Assembly (NCBI GenBank): GCA_046331625.1
Contig: JAXLQL010000008.1
Location: 1 to 64,000, forward strand
Source: JAXLQL01 sp046331625
Lineage (GTDB): Bacteria; Acidobacteriota; Terriglobia; Bryobacterales; Bryobacteraceae
Length of the DNA: 64,000 nt
Direction: 5' to 3'
Part shown: positions 45,897-54,474 of the stretch, one piece after another
Numbering within the stretch: position 1 is the first letter of the stretch
How the letters are laid out: every line of letters begins with the position of its first letter
The notes under the pieces: model-generated
What the model saw: the letters and a program-made list of their open reading frames with translations, nothing else
Databases searched by the model: none
Told to the model about the DNA's origin: nothing
Program-made: the position numbers and the translations under genes

Positions 45897-46364
45897 TGTG
45901 GGGCAGGCCAGCCTGCGCGGGACTTCAGTCCCGCCGCACCCGAGCGCCGCATCAAGGCCCGTGGAAACCCGCCCGGTTCCCGCATCGGCCAGTTGCCTTG
46001 CCGCGTGGGGCAGGCTTCGGTGCGTGGGACTTCCAGTCCCGCCACCCGGGCTAGCATCAAGGCCGTGGAAACCCGCGGTTCCCGCATCGGCAGTTGCCTT
46101 GCCGCGTGGGGCAGGCTTCACGTGCGTGGGACTTCCCGGTCCGCCGCGGCCGCATCAAGGCCTCGTGGAAACCCGCCGGTTCCGCATCGGCAGTTGCCTT
46201 GCCGTGTGGGGTGGCTCGCCTGCGCGGGACTTCAGTCCCGCCACCCGAGCGCCGCATCAAGGCCCGTGGAAAGCCGCCGGTTCCGCATCGGCAGTTGCCT
46301 TGCCGCGTGGGGAAGGCTTCAGCCTGCGCGGGACTTCAGTCCCGCCCCCCGGGCGCCGCATCCA
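45897..46364. repeat. Tandem array of five REP-like palindromic units (period 100-107 bp)
   Basis: Units start near 45897, 46003, 46104, 46204 and 46305. Each has GTGGGGCAGGC, a GCGGGACTTCAGTCCCGC-type hairpin (variably mutated: GGGACTTCCAGTCCCGC, GGGACTTCCCGGTCC) and a spacer GCATCAAGGCCCGTGGAAA with GCATCGGCAGTTGCCTTGCC. A long open frame runs through the array into the next gene but is a by-product of GC-rich repeats. The array sits inside the putative operon between the HEAT and GT2 genes. Confidence 0.85.
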
Positions 46365-46383
46365 TGTCCGTCGAGGCCGCCTT

Positions 46384-47868
46384 ATGAACTGGCTCTCCGG
46401 TATCCTCTCCGGCTACGAGACCGCCATCCTCGTCTACCTGCTCGCCGTCAACAGCGTCTACTTCATCCTCGTCCTGATCGGCTTCTTCGACCTCTACCGC
46501 CGCAAGTTCACCGCCATCACTCCCGGTCTCGCCGAGGTGGTGAAGAACTCGCGCCTCTCGCCCCCCATCTCGATCCTCGCACCCGCCTTCAACGAAGCGG
46601 CCACCGTGCGCGACAGCGTGCGCGCCATGCTCAGCCTCGACTATCCCGAGTACGAAGTCGTCGTCATCAACGACGGATCCACTGACGTAACCCTCGACGT
46701 CCTCGTCCGCGAATTCCACCTCTACAAGTCCGCCCGCTACTACTCCGAATCGCTCGCAAGCAAACCCATTCGCGCAATCTACGAATCGCTCGATCCCGTT
46801 CGCCTCGTCATCGTCGACAAAGACAACGGCGGCAAAGCCGACGCACTCAATGCCGGACTCAACGTCGCCCGCTATCCGCTCGTCTGCGCGGTCGATACGG
46901 ATTCGCTCATCGAGCGCGACGCCTTGCTCCGCACCGTCATGCCTTTCGTCGAAGATCCGTCTGTGATCGGCGTCGGCGGCATCGTGCGCGTCGCCAACGG
47001 TTGCGACGTGTCGGGCGGTCGCGTCACCTCGGTCGGCCTACCGCGATCCTGGATGGCGCGCTTCCAAGTGGTCGAGTATCTGCGCGCGTTCCTCGGCGGC
47101 CGCGTGGCGCTCAGCTCGATGAACTCGCTGCTGCTCGTCTCGGGCGCGTTCGGCGTGTTCAGCAAGAAGGCCGTGCTCGAGGTCGGCGGATATCGCGCCG
47201 ACACCGTCGGCGAGGACCTCGAACTCGTCGTGCGCCTCCATCGATTCTCGCTCGACCAGGGCCGCGACTACCGCATCGTCTTCCTCCCCGATCCCGTCTG
47301 CTGGACCGAAGTCCCCGAGTCGCTCGCCTCGCTGCGCCGCCAGCGCAACCGCTGGCAGCGCGGAACCATCGAGACCATGTGGCAACACCGCTCGATGATC
47401 GGCCGGCCTCGCTACGGCGTGCTCGGGATGTTCGCCATGCCGTACTTCCTCCTCTTCGAGATGCTCGGACCTCTGATCGAAACCGCTGGCTACGCGCTCA
47501 CCATCGCCGGACTCGCGCTGGGCGCGCTCTCCGCCGAAACCGCGATGCTGTTCTTCCTCGCCACCATGGCCTACGGGATCCTGCTCTCGGTGGCCTCGGT
47601 GACGCTCGAGGAGATGACGCTCCGCCGCTATCCCGGTGTGCGCGACATGCTGACCATGGTCGTGAGTGGAGTGGTCGAGAACCTCGGATTCCGCCAGATG
47701 GTGACCGTATGGCGAGCTCTCGCGTTCGTCGACCTCATTCGCGGACGCACCGGCTGGGGCGCCATGGAGCGCAAGGGATTCCAGCGCCTCGCCGACGCCG
47801 CTGCCGAGGCTCCTCGCCTCCCTGCCCCGCAAGCGCCAGACCCCGTCCCGGGCTTCGACACCATCTGA
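46384..47868 (+). CDS. Membrane GT2 processive-type glycosyltransferase
   Basis: The protein has 494 residues from ATG 46384, which starts with a membrane helix (YETAILVYLLAVNSVYFILV). The GT2 catalytic core has ISILAPAFNEAATV, VVVINDGSTDVTL, KDNGGKADALNAGLN and CAVDTDSLIERDALL (DxD). GEDLELVVRLHR and RRQRNRWQRGTIETMWQH (Q/RxxRW motif) follow, then three C-terminal helices. These motifs fit cellulose/chitin/poly-GlcNAc synthase-like enzymes that polymerise and export a beta-glycan. No PilZ domain is seen. Control may come from the double-receiver regulator and HEAT protein encoded upstream. Confidence 0.85.
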   Translation: MNWLSGILSGYETAILVYLLAVNSVYFILVLIGFFDLYRRKFTAITPGLAEVVKNSRLSPPISILAPAFNEAATVRDSVRAMLSLDYPEYEVVVINDGSTDVTLDVLVREFHLYKSARYYSESLASKPIRAIYESLDPVRLVIVDKDNGGKADALNAGLNVARYPLVCAVDTDSLIERDALLRTVMPFVEDPSVIGVGGIVRVANGCDVSGGRVTSVGLPRSWMARFQVVEYLRAFLGGRVALSSMNSLLLVSGAFGVFSKKAVLEVGGYRADTVGEDLELVVRLHRFSLDQGRDYRIVFLPDPVCWTEVPESLASLRRQRNRWQRGTIETMWQHRSMIGRPRYGVLGMFAMPYFLLFEMLGPLIETAGYALTIAGLALGALSAETAMLFFLATMAYGILLSVASVTLEEMTLRRYPGVRDMLTMVVSGVVENLGFRQMVTVWRALAFVDLIRGRTGWGAMERKGFQRLADAAAEAPRLPAPQAPDPVPGFDTI

Positions 47869-47880
47869 ACCCCAAAACAA

Positions 47881-47909
47881 AATCCCGGACCCTTGTGAGG
47901 TCCGGGATT
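47881..47909 (-). terminator. Strong intrinsic terminator between convergent genes
   Basis: An 11-bp perfect stem, AATCCCGGACC (47881-47891) with GGTCCGGGATT (47899-47909), encloses a 7-base loop. On the minus strand it is followed by TTTTGTTTTGG, so it ends transcription of the gene at 47931. It may also serve the plus-strand GT2 gene. Confidence 0.88.
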
Positions 47910-47930
47910 CTGCCTACTTCGATTGCAAAC

Positions 47931-50666
47931 TTACTGCGCAGCAACCGCGATCGTCGGAGCGTTGCCCGGCGTCACGGTCTGGCCGTTGGAGCGAGTCATG
48001 AGCAAGCCCAGCGGCCGCGCCGGACCCGTGGCGGTACCCTGCGGGATCTCCATCTGGATCTCGTAGACGCCCACCTGGCCTACCGCGTAGGCCGCCGAAA
48101 TGAAGCGTGCGCCTGCGTCGTTGAGACCCACCGTTACCGGAGCGATGACGTTCTGTCCAGGCACGCCCGTTGATCCGGTGAACGCGTTGGGCTGTACCTG
48201 ACCGAGGCCGGTAGCGTAGAAGCGAATGATCTCGCCCCACCGCGCCGGATTCTCAGGCGTCACGTAGCTGCCGTTGGGCCGGAGTGCTACTGCATAGCGG
48301 CGGCCCTGGCCGTCTTCCGTTTCGAACGTACCAGGCTGCAGGTCGGTCACCTGCACGCCGTTGATCACGCTCGACCCGGCATTGACGCGCACCGTCACCG
48401 CAACCGCTCCGCCCGGAGCGAGTTCGAACGGCACCTGGATGCTGACCGACTCCTTCCCGTTCTGATTGCAGACGTTGAAGATCGGCGCCAGCGTGGATCC
48501 GAACTGCACCTCCACTCCAGCCAGCCGCGTCGGCAGCGTGCCGATGAGCGAGGTACCGGTCTGGCAACCGCGGATATCGGTCGCGATGCCGGTGCCGACG
48601 ATGGTGTAGACGCTACCCGGCACGATCGCTCCGCGCTCGTTGCTCGCCTGGTTGTAGAAGTCGAGCGCGTTGATCTGCGGACCGGGCAGTTGCGACGACA
48701 GCGTGAAGATCTGCTGCGCGCCCGTGACGCTCGGCAGTTGCGCCCGAACCCGAATGGCGCCCGGTTGCGCTCCGGCGCGTACGGTCATCGAAGCGCGGCC
48801 GGTGGCATCGGAAACCGAAGTCGCCGCGGCGATCGTGGCCGATCCGTCGAGCACCGCCCATTCCACGGTCTGGTTGGCGAGCGCCTGACCGCGAGTGTCG
48901 AGCACCTGTACGATCAGCGGCTGTCCGAACGAAGATCCGGTGAAGGTGTTCTGCGTATCGCCGGAAACCTTGTTCAGCGATCCAGCGCGCACGTTGACGG
49001 TTACCTCGAACGTCGCCGTCGGCAGAGCCGCCGAGCTGAAGGCGGTGGCCTGAATCGTCGCGCTGCCCGGGTTCTGGCCCAAACGAACCGTAGCGAAGGC
49101 TTGGCCGTTGAGATCCGAGACCGTCGTGCTCGACGCCAGCGTGGCTCGTGAGGTGTCGAGGCTGGTCCAGCGGATCGGCACACCAGCGAGAGGATTGCCG
49201 GCGCCATCCACCACTTGTACCCGAAGTTGGCCGGGCAAGAGGGCGTTTGGCTCGCCGCTTTGTTTGTCACCGTTGATGACTTTTAGCGCAGCCGGGTCGC
49301 CAGGTTCGATCACCAATGTCAGCAGGCGGGCAGAGTACCCACCGATGAGAACCTTCAAGACTGAGGTACCCGCCGCGCCGGTGAGTCGCAGATCGCAATT
49401 GATGAGCCCCTTGTCATCGGTGATCGGGATCGGTGCTGGCGAACAGGATGCCAAGCTCGGATTGAGCGGTCTGTCGTCCTTGCTACATGCCGCATCTTCG
49501 GAATCGGGTTCGCAGTTCGCGTTGGTACCGGGAAGATAGGTGAACGTCTCGAGGCCGACGGACCTCATGACTTGACCGCCCTGAGTGAGCGCGGCGTTCT
49601 GAACCCGTAGTTGAATCGCGCCCTGAATGATCTCACCTGCTCTGCCGCGGATCGTGGGCCGGTCCGTCACAGTGAAGTTGGGTGTGACGAAATTGACGGT
49701 TGGGTAAGGCGTCGGAAAGCCGTCGATCTGCGACGCGAGCGTCGTGTAGTAGATAGCCGCCGTCGACAGACCGGACGTCACCGTGCCTTGGCCTTCGAGG
49801 AACGCCGTGCCGAAACCGACGTTCACATCGCCGACGAGAATATTGGTGGAGATGCCGTTTGCGTCGGCGATTGTATTGAACTTGTCCGGAGCATCGGCCG
49901 AGATGGTGCCGTTGCGCCAACGGGCGCGGCCCTGTGTGACCGCCCATTGGACCTGGGCTCCGCCGATCGGCTTACCCACTGCATCGGTGATCTTGACGGT
50001 GACCGGCCGGGAGAAGTTGCCTTCCTTGATCACCTGTCCGTTTCCATAGAGGATCGTAATTCCGGCGCTCGAGGTTCCACCACCGCTGCCACCGTTGCCG
50101 CCACCCGTGGAGGGGTTGCCGGCGGTGAAGGTGAAATTCTGGGTCAGGTTCGATCCGCCCACGGACGCCTGGATAGTGAATTCGCCTTGCGTCGCCGGGG
50201 CCTTGGCCACCACCATGGCGATGCCGTCTGCGTTCGTGTTGACGGTCTGGAGCCCTTCAATGGTTGCGCCCGCGGTGAGGGCCGTAAAGATGACGGGAAC
50301 GTTGAACATGGGCCGGCCGGTGTTGCTGATCACGCGCAGGCCGAAAGGAAGGGTCTGTCCGTTGGCGGCAGGGTTCGGCTGCCGAAAGTTGACGGGATCG
50401 CGGCCGCCGACCTTGTCGCCACGTTCGATGGTGGATGCCGGCGTCGCCCAGCCGACCAGTCCCGGGAGGAACGTGAAGGGGAGCGTTCCGACCACGGTCG
50501 GGTTTTGGCCGGAAAGGTCAACCGAATAGACCGTGTTCTGCGCCAAGGGTTGCGCCAGGTTCAGCGGCGCATTGACGTACATGCGGAAGGTTCGATATTC
50601 GTTGCTCAGCGCAAGCGAGTCAGTGACGGCCACCGCACCGAGCGATCCAAAAAAGGCTTCCTTCAC
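47931..50666 (-). CDS. Large secreted Ig-like protein with TIGR03437-type C-terminus (3' part of split gene)
   Basis: The open frame gives 911 residues. It contains several Big_1-like Ig domains (LPFGLRVISNTGRPMFNVPV, LRVQVVDGAGNPLAGVPIRW, PLIVQVLDTRGQALANQTVE) and ends in a TIGR03437-type domain (YNQASNERGAIVPGSVYTIV, RFYATGLGQVQPNAF). The apparent start (GTG, KEAFFGSLGAVAV) continues a beta-propeller blade begun in the neighbouring frame at 50663-51667. The frame runs open a few codons upstream (RAPFEAPT). The two are therefore one gene of about 3.7 kb broken by a -1 type frameshift near 50680. It is a surface protein with unknown ligand and a strong terminator just downstream. Confidence 0.78.
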   Translation of the reverse strand: MKEAFFGSLGAVAVTDSLALSNEYRTFRMYVNAPLNLAQPLAQNTVYSVDLSGQNPTVVGTLPFTFLPGLVGWATPASTIERGDKVGGRDPVNFRQPNPAANGQTLPFGLRVISNTGRPMFNVPVIFTALTAGATIEGLQTVNTNADGIAMVVAKAPATQGEFTIQASVGGSNLTQNFTFTAGNPSTGGGNGGSGGGTSSAGITILYGNGQVIKEGNFSRPVTVKITDAVGKPIGGAQVQWAVTQGRARWRNGTISADAPDKFNTIADANGISTNILVGDVNVGFGTAFLEGQGTVTSGLSTAAIYYTTLASQIDGFPTPYPTVNFVTPNFTVTDRPTIRGRAGEIIQGAIQLRVQNAALTQGGQVMRSVGLETFTYLPGTNANCEPDSEDAACSKDDRPLNPSLASCSPAPIPITDDKGLINCDLRLTGAAGTSVLKVLIGGYSARLLTLVIEPGDPAALKVINGDKQSGEPNALLPGQLRVQVVDGAGNPLAGVPIRWTSLDTSRATLASSTTVSDLNGQAFATVRLGQNPGSATIQATAFSSAALPTATFEVTVNVRAGSLNKVSGDTQNTFTGSSFGQPLIVQVLDTRGQALANQTVEWAVLDGSATIAAATSVSDATGRASMTVRAGAQPGAIRVRAQLPSVTGAQQIFTLSSQLPGPQINALDFYNQASNERGAIVPGSVYTIVGTGIATDIRGCQTGTSLIGTLPTRLAGVEVQFGSTLAPIFNVCNQNGKESVSIQVPFELAPGGAVAVTVRVNAGSSVINGVQVTDLQPGTFETEDGQGRRYAVALRPNGSYVTPENPARWGEIIRFYATGLGQVQPNAFTGSTGVPGQNVIAPVTVGLNDAGARFISAAYAVGQVGVYEIQMEIPQGTATGPARPLGLLMTRSNGQTVTPGNAPTIAVAAQ

Positions 50667-51667
50667 CGTCGGCGCTTCAAACGGCGCGCGATGTTGCCAG
50701 ATGCCGGAAGCGTGAGTTCGTAGAGTCCGCGCTGCTTGGTGGAGAGCTTGGAGGTGATCGCGTAGGCGCGAGTGTTGCTCACGGTGAATACTTTGTCGAA
50801 AAGCAACCCGGTCAAGACGTCTGTGTTCTTCACCACGGAGCTGGCGTTGCCGCCGTTGAGGAGATCGAGATGGAAGAAATAGAAAATATCGCCGCTCGCT
50901 GCCGCGTTGAGGTTCACGGCAACGGCGCGAGTTCCGTCGGGAGTGAAGGAAAGCTTTCCGACCTTGGCGCCGTTGCTGAAATTGAACTGGCGGCGAATGT
51001 TGGTGCCGTTGATTTCCGACCCACGAGGATCGATCTCGAGCACGCGGGACTCGACGCTGACGTAGATAAGGCCGTTGGGGCCAATCGTGAGTGAGCCGGG
51101 CGTGGTTGACGTAGTGCCGGCCAATTGGATCGACCCGACTACGCGCGGGCTCGGATCCAAGTCGACTGCGGTCACCCTCTGCGCGGCAACGCTCAGTACG
51201 AAGATCCGTTTGGAATCGACAGTAAAGACCACGTCGGAGGGATCGAGGCCGACGTCAATGAATTGCGTCTGAATTTCGGAGGTATCGGCAGCGTTGAAGA
51301 TCTTCAGGTTGGTTTGGCCGTAGGTGGTCACCAACCGGCGGCCATCTGGGCTCACGGCTGCGCCTCGGACATTCTGTCCCAAGCTCAGCGGGCTCCCCAC
51401 GACCTTGAAGTCTTTGTCGAGCGTCGTAATGGAGTTGCTACCCGAGCTCGAAATCACGAAGTATCGTGCGTCGTCTGGCTGCAGGGTGGGTCGGGTCAGG
51501 ACCGCGAAAGCGGCGGTGTCAGCGGTGAAAGTCGAGAGTCGTTGGAGCGTCAGGCCATCGAAAACGATTCCATCCCCGGTCGTTGTGCTCTGGAAAGCCG
51601 GAAGCACCAGTAGATTGTTGGCCTGCATCGATGTCTGCACGAGGGCACACAGAGCCACGGCCAGCAC
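50663..51667 (-). CDS. Beta-propeller (YVTN-like) protein, 5' part of split gene
   Basis: The frame gives 334 residues. Sequence upstream of the GTG at 51667 is also in frame and protein-like (VSKYRLVLAVALCALVQTSM, a signal peptide). AGGAGG lies at 51693-51698, but no standard start codon stands at proper distance from it, so the start may itself be damaged. The blades read ISSSGSNSITTLDKDFKVVG, AVSPDGRRLVTTYGQTNLKI and FTVDSKRIFVLSVAAQRVTA, typical of seven-bladed YVTN/lactonase-like propellers. The end (GNIARRLKRRR) is out of phase, since the next gene's frame continues the domain. Confidence 0.72.
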   Translation of the reverse strand: MLAVALCALVQTSMQANNLLVLPAFQSTTTGDGIVFDGLTLQRLSTFTADTAAFAVLTRPTLQPDDARYFVISSSGSNSITTLDKDFKVVGSPLSLGQNVRGAAVSPDGRRLVTTYGQTNLKIFNAADTSEIQTQFIDVGLDPSDVVFTVDSKRIFVLSVAAQRVTAVDLDPSPRVVGSIQLAGTTSTTPGSLTIGPNGLIYVSVESRVLEIDPRGSEINGTNIRRQFNFSNGAKVGKLSFTPDGTRAVAVNLNAAASGDIFYFFHLDLLNGGNASSVVKNTDVLTGLLFDKVFTVSNTRAYAITSKLSTKQRGLYELTLPASGNIARRLKRRR

Positions 51668-51833
51668 CAGTCGGTATTTGGAAACAAACGAACCTCCTAT
51701 GGTCGGTACACGAGCGGCATTACAAGGTGGGACGCGGGGGACGCACCCATTAGTGTAACACGCTAGGAGGGAAGTAGGGTCGCCCAGGGGAACGGGGGTA
51801 TTGGTAAATTGCGGAGGGAAGTACCAAAAAGCA

Positions 51834-51861
51834 AAACCGGGGAGCCGAAGCTCCCCGGTTT
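51834..51861 (-). terminator. Intrinsic terminator
   Basis: A 12-bp perfect stem, AAACCGGGGAGC (51834-51845) with GCTCCCCGGTTT (51850-51861), has a four-base loop. On the minus strand it is followed by TTGCTTTTTGG. It lies just past the end of the frameshifted gene at 51905 and ends its transcript. Confidence 0.87.
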
Positions 51862-51904
51862 CACATTCAAACGGACAGGACTGACCCTGTACCGAAGCGA
51901 GGGT

Positions 51905-53999
51905 TTAGTGGCCCAGGACTTCGGACACGGAGCCGGTGCGCGAACCGATCGCGGTATCCATGACCAGGGCGAGGTAGCCCATCGCCAGCTTCGAGCGCCG
52001 AGGACGTTGACGAAAGCGAACCCGTGGGCGAACTGGAACTGGCAAGTGGCGATCACTACGTAGCCCCGAAGCCACGCCGTTGCAGCCACCAGACCGCCGC
52101 TCGACAGCGCCCACACGAAGTGTTCGCCGCCGGTGATCGACGGGGACGGATAGCTCAAGCAGACCTTGGCGTTGGCGATCACACCGTAGAAGTTGACCGT
52201 GCAAGCACCGGTTTGAACCTGAGTGCCGAACGGATCCTTCGAGGTGTTGGAGATCGCGAGACCGGTATCGAACCCAGCTCTGGTTAGACACGAACGGGAA
52301 CAGCAGGTTCGTGCGGCAGGAGCGGTCAGCACGTTGCGGCTGACGCCGGAGTCGATGAAGCGAGGCAGCGGGGCCGAGGTGCTGGGCTGTACCGTGCTGA
52401 TCGGACCCAGACCGCCGTTGCCGGTGGCCGTGCCGAGGCTGCGAGAGCTGGCTGCCGTGTTCGCCTTGTAGGCAACCACGAGCGGATTTCAACGCGGCGT
52501 TCCACCGCGGTGGTGTCGGCGTTGATGATTTCCCACGTCGCCTGGCCGGTGCCGCCGATCACGGAGATCTCGATGCCGCCGTTGACCGACGTGCCTGCCG
52601 GAGTCGCCGAGAAGGGACCCGCGCCGTTCGGATCGGTGGCCGCGCGAGGCTGACCGTACCGGTCCGGGGGCTGGATGCCCTGAGGCGTGTAGACGGTGCC
52701 GTTGTTGCCGACCCACAGAGCGAGACCGTTCTGAACGTTCGCGAAGCGGACGATCAGGCGGGTGCCGTGGTCAGCCAAGCCAAGGGTTCCGGAGTTGATG
52801 CCGGAGATCACCGACGTGTTGTTGATGGAGGCGCTGGCAGCGAGCTGCGCTTCTACCAACGGGTACCATTCGAAGCGGCCTTGTAGAAGCCGGATTCCGA
52901 CTGGTAGATCACGCCGAGGACGTCTTGCGAAGTCGGGGTCGGCGGATGGTGCCCGTGGTGGTGGGGCTGGGCTGCGCATTGCTGGTGGCGGCGGAAGACG
53001 CTCGGGAACAGTTCCGCGGAAGCGGAGGAGCGTGGGAGCCGTCGCACTTGAGCCGGGCGTGGTGAGCGTCTTGAGTCAACAGCAAAGTCGCTGTTGGCGC
53101 TTTGGCACTGCAAGCACGTCACCGCCCGTACGGGGGTTGATGATTTCGAACAGCAGTGAGTTCTGAGCCAAGGCAACTACCGGCTGCGGGTTGGTGATCG
53201 GCACAGCGATCGGGTTTTGAACGCCCGACGCCGACGTGGAGATCAGCAACTGAACGTTGGCGGTGGAACCGGCCGGAACGCCGAGCTGGCTGGCGTTGAT
53301 GCGGATGTTGGTCAAGCGCATCGTGCGGACGCCGCTGGTGCCCGGAGGATCGAACGGAACACCTTGCCAGATCAGCGACGTGTTCGAGGCCGAACGGGCC
53401 TGGAACGCGTTGCCGCGGGTCGAGGTGCAGGTGGCACCCGTGCCCGTGGTGCAGGTGATGCCCGCGCCAGGAGCGCCGCTGGCATAAGCAGTCGGGTTGC
53501 CGATCGCCGGAGCGGCTACGGTCGGATCATACGTGCCAGCGCCCGTGCCGGTGCCGGAGATCTGACCGCAAACGCCACCGATGATCTGCTGGAACGGCTG
53601 GTCAGACGGTACGGAGTTCGGGAAGTCCGTGCTACCGCAGATCGTCTGCTTGTCAACCGTCGTCGCCGACGTGGTGGACGGGTCGTCCATGATCAACAAG
53701 GCTTCCGTGAAGTTGTTCAACGTTCCCGAGCTGAGAATGCGGCTCGTGATGTTGACAGCCGGTTGCGTGAAGACCTGGATGTTGACCTGTTTCAGGCTTT
53801 GGCCCACGGGCGTGGGCGTTCCGCCCGTGCACTGAATCAGCACGTCGCCGACGAGTTCGGTGACGCCTTCAGCGCGGATGGACGGAGTGCCAGCCGCCTG
53901 TGCCGTGCAGGACAGGGGCGTGGGGATCTGAGCGAATGCGGATACTGACGTGATCGCCAGAATCGCAAGCGCTAGGATCGTCTTGCGAAAATCAAGCAT
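51905..53999 (-). pseudogene. Secreted protein gene broken by multiple frameshifts
   Basis: The gene starts at ATG 53999 with AGGAG 7 bases before it and a signal peptide (MLDFRKTILALAILAITSVS). The product can be followed to 51905 only by switching frame about eight times: ...LLFEIINPRTGGDVLAV, TTPGSSATAPTLLRFR, TPTSQDVLGVIYQSESGFY, VEAQLAASASINNTSVISG, VVAYKANTAASSRSL, TNLLFPFVSNQ, AGFDTGLAISNTSKDPFGT and LAMGYLALVMDTAIGSRTG. I recognise the NQAGFDTG...NTSKDPFGT and FQFAHGFAF...LAMGYLALV motifs from intact secreted proteins of this bacterial group. Each piece keeps good protein sequence, so many uncorrected indels or very recent decay fit better than old decay. A strong terminator follows. 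Confidence 0.75.
53076..53999 (-). CDS. Longest intact N-terminal piece of the frameshifted secreted protein
   Basis: This is the part translatable without shifts: a signal peptide, then a beta-rich domain (SIRAEGVTELVGDVLIQCTG, VNIQVFTQPAVNITSRILSS, RTMRLTNIRINASQLGVPAG). Paired cysteines (ICGSTDFP, GGVCGQ, ITCTTGTGATC) suggest disulfides outside the cytoplasm. It ends out of phase with VPKRQQRLCC. If the indels are genuine, this truncated product would be secreted alone. Confidence 0.6.
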   Translation of the reverse strand: MLDFRKTILALAILAITSVSAFAQIPTPLSCTAQAAGTPSIRAEGVTELVGDVLIQCTGGTPTPVGQSLKQVNIQVFTQPAVNITSRILSSGTLNNFTEALLIMDDPSTTSATTVDKQTICGSTDFPNSVPSDQPFQQIIGGVCGQISGTGTGAGTYDPTVAAPAIGNPTAYASGAPGAGITCTTGTGATCTSTRGNAFQARSASNTSLIWQGVPFDPPGTSGVRTMRLTNIRINASQLGVPAGSTANVQLLISTSASGVQNPIAVPITNPQPVVALAQNSLLFEIINPRTGGDVLAVPKRQQRLCC

Positions 54000-54306
54000 T
54001 TCCTTCTCCTTGTGCATTGTGTGAGGATTTGAATTGTGGGAAGTCTCTATCAACCTGAGCCTCAATTTCCCGCTCGAACAGAAGGTTTGGAGACCCGGAG
54101 GCAAACCGGCAGGGAGGCTAGGGTACTGGTGGGCACCGCGATCCGACCTTCAGCTTGGCGTCCGTTCATCTGCACCTAAAAAACTTCAGAAGCTCAACTC
54201 TCTTGTTCTTGTCTTTGTGGTTCTTGTTCTTTTTGTTCTTCGTGCTCTCGGGATTCATTGGTTCATGAATGCCAGTTCTAAAACTCAGTGGGACGCGGTC
54301 ACACTA
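54000..54306 (-). promoter_or_regulatory. Long purine-rich leader of the gene at 53999
   Basis: If transcription starts near 54300, the mRNA has about 300 untranslated bases. Read on the minus strand, 54187-54240 is an unusual A/G/C run almost free of T (AACAAAAAGAACAAGAACC and similar). No known riboswitch pattern is recognised. The rest of the gap to 54474 holds no gene. Confidence 0.35.
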
Positions 54307-54336
54307 TTCTTAGCACTACGGCCGAGGTCGTGTCAA
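54307..54336 (-). promoter_or_regulatory. Candidate sigma-70 promoter
   Basis: On the minus strand, TTGACA (54331-54336) is followed after 18 bases by TAAGAA(T) (54307-54312). The -35 box is perfect and the -10 box acceptable. It would drive the secreted-protein gene that starts at 53999. Confidence 0.5.
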
Positions 54337-54474
54337 GCGTCATGTACTGTGTCTGCAACCACATAGGCTAGCTCAGGATCAAACCCCCGTACTGGCTCTA
54401 CAGGTTGCTAGTCCTCCATCTAATCATGGAAGACATGTCTTGTCAACAGCTTGGACCCCGAAATGCGACATTCT

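Noticed and set aside
45898..46383. Open frame of 162 codons running through the repeat array into the GT2 gene
   Set aside because: The translation is a low-complexity echo of the repeated units, while the ATG at 46384 begins directly with a membrane helix typical of such synthases. It is an effect of GC-rich repeats without stops.
54365..54395. Minus-strand sequence GGTTTGATCCTGAGCT resembling the start of 16S rRNA
   Set aside because: Similarity covers about 16 bases only. The following sequence does not match 16S rRNA, so this is a chance match or a tiny relic.
54430..54441. Perfect 12-bp palindrome AAGACATGTCTT
   Set aside because: It is short, lies beyond the 3' end of the giant protein gene, and has no promoter context; it can occur by chance.
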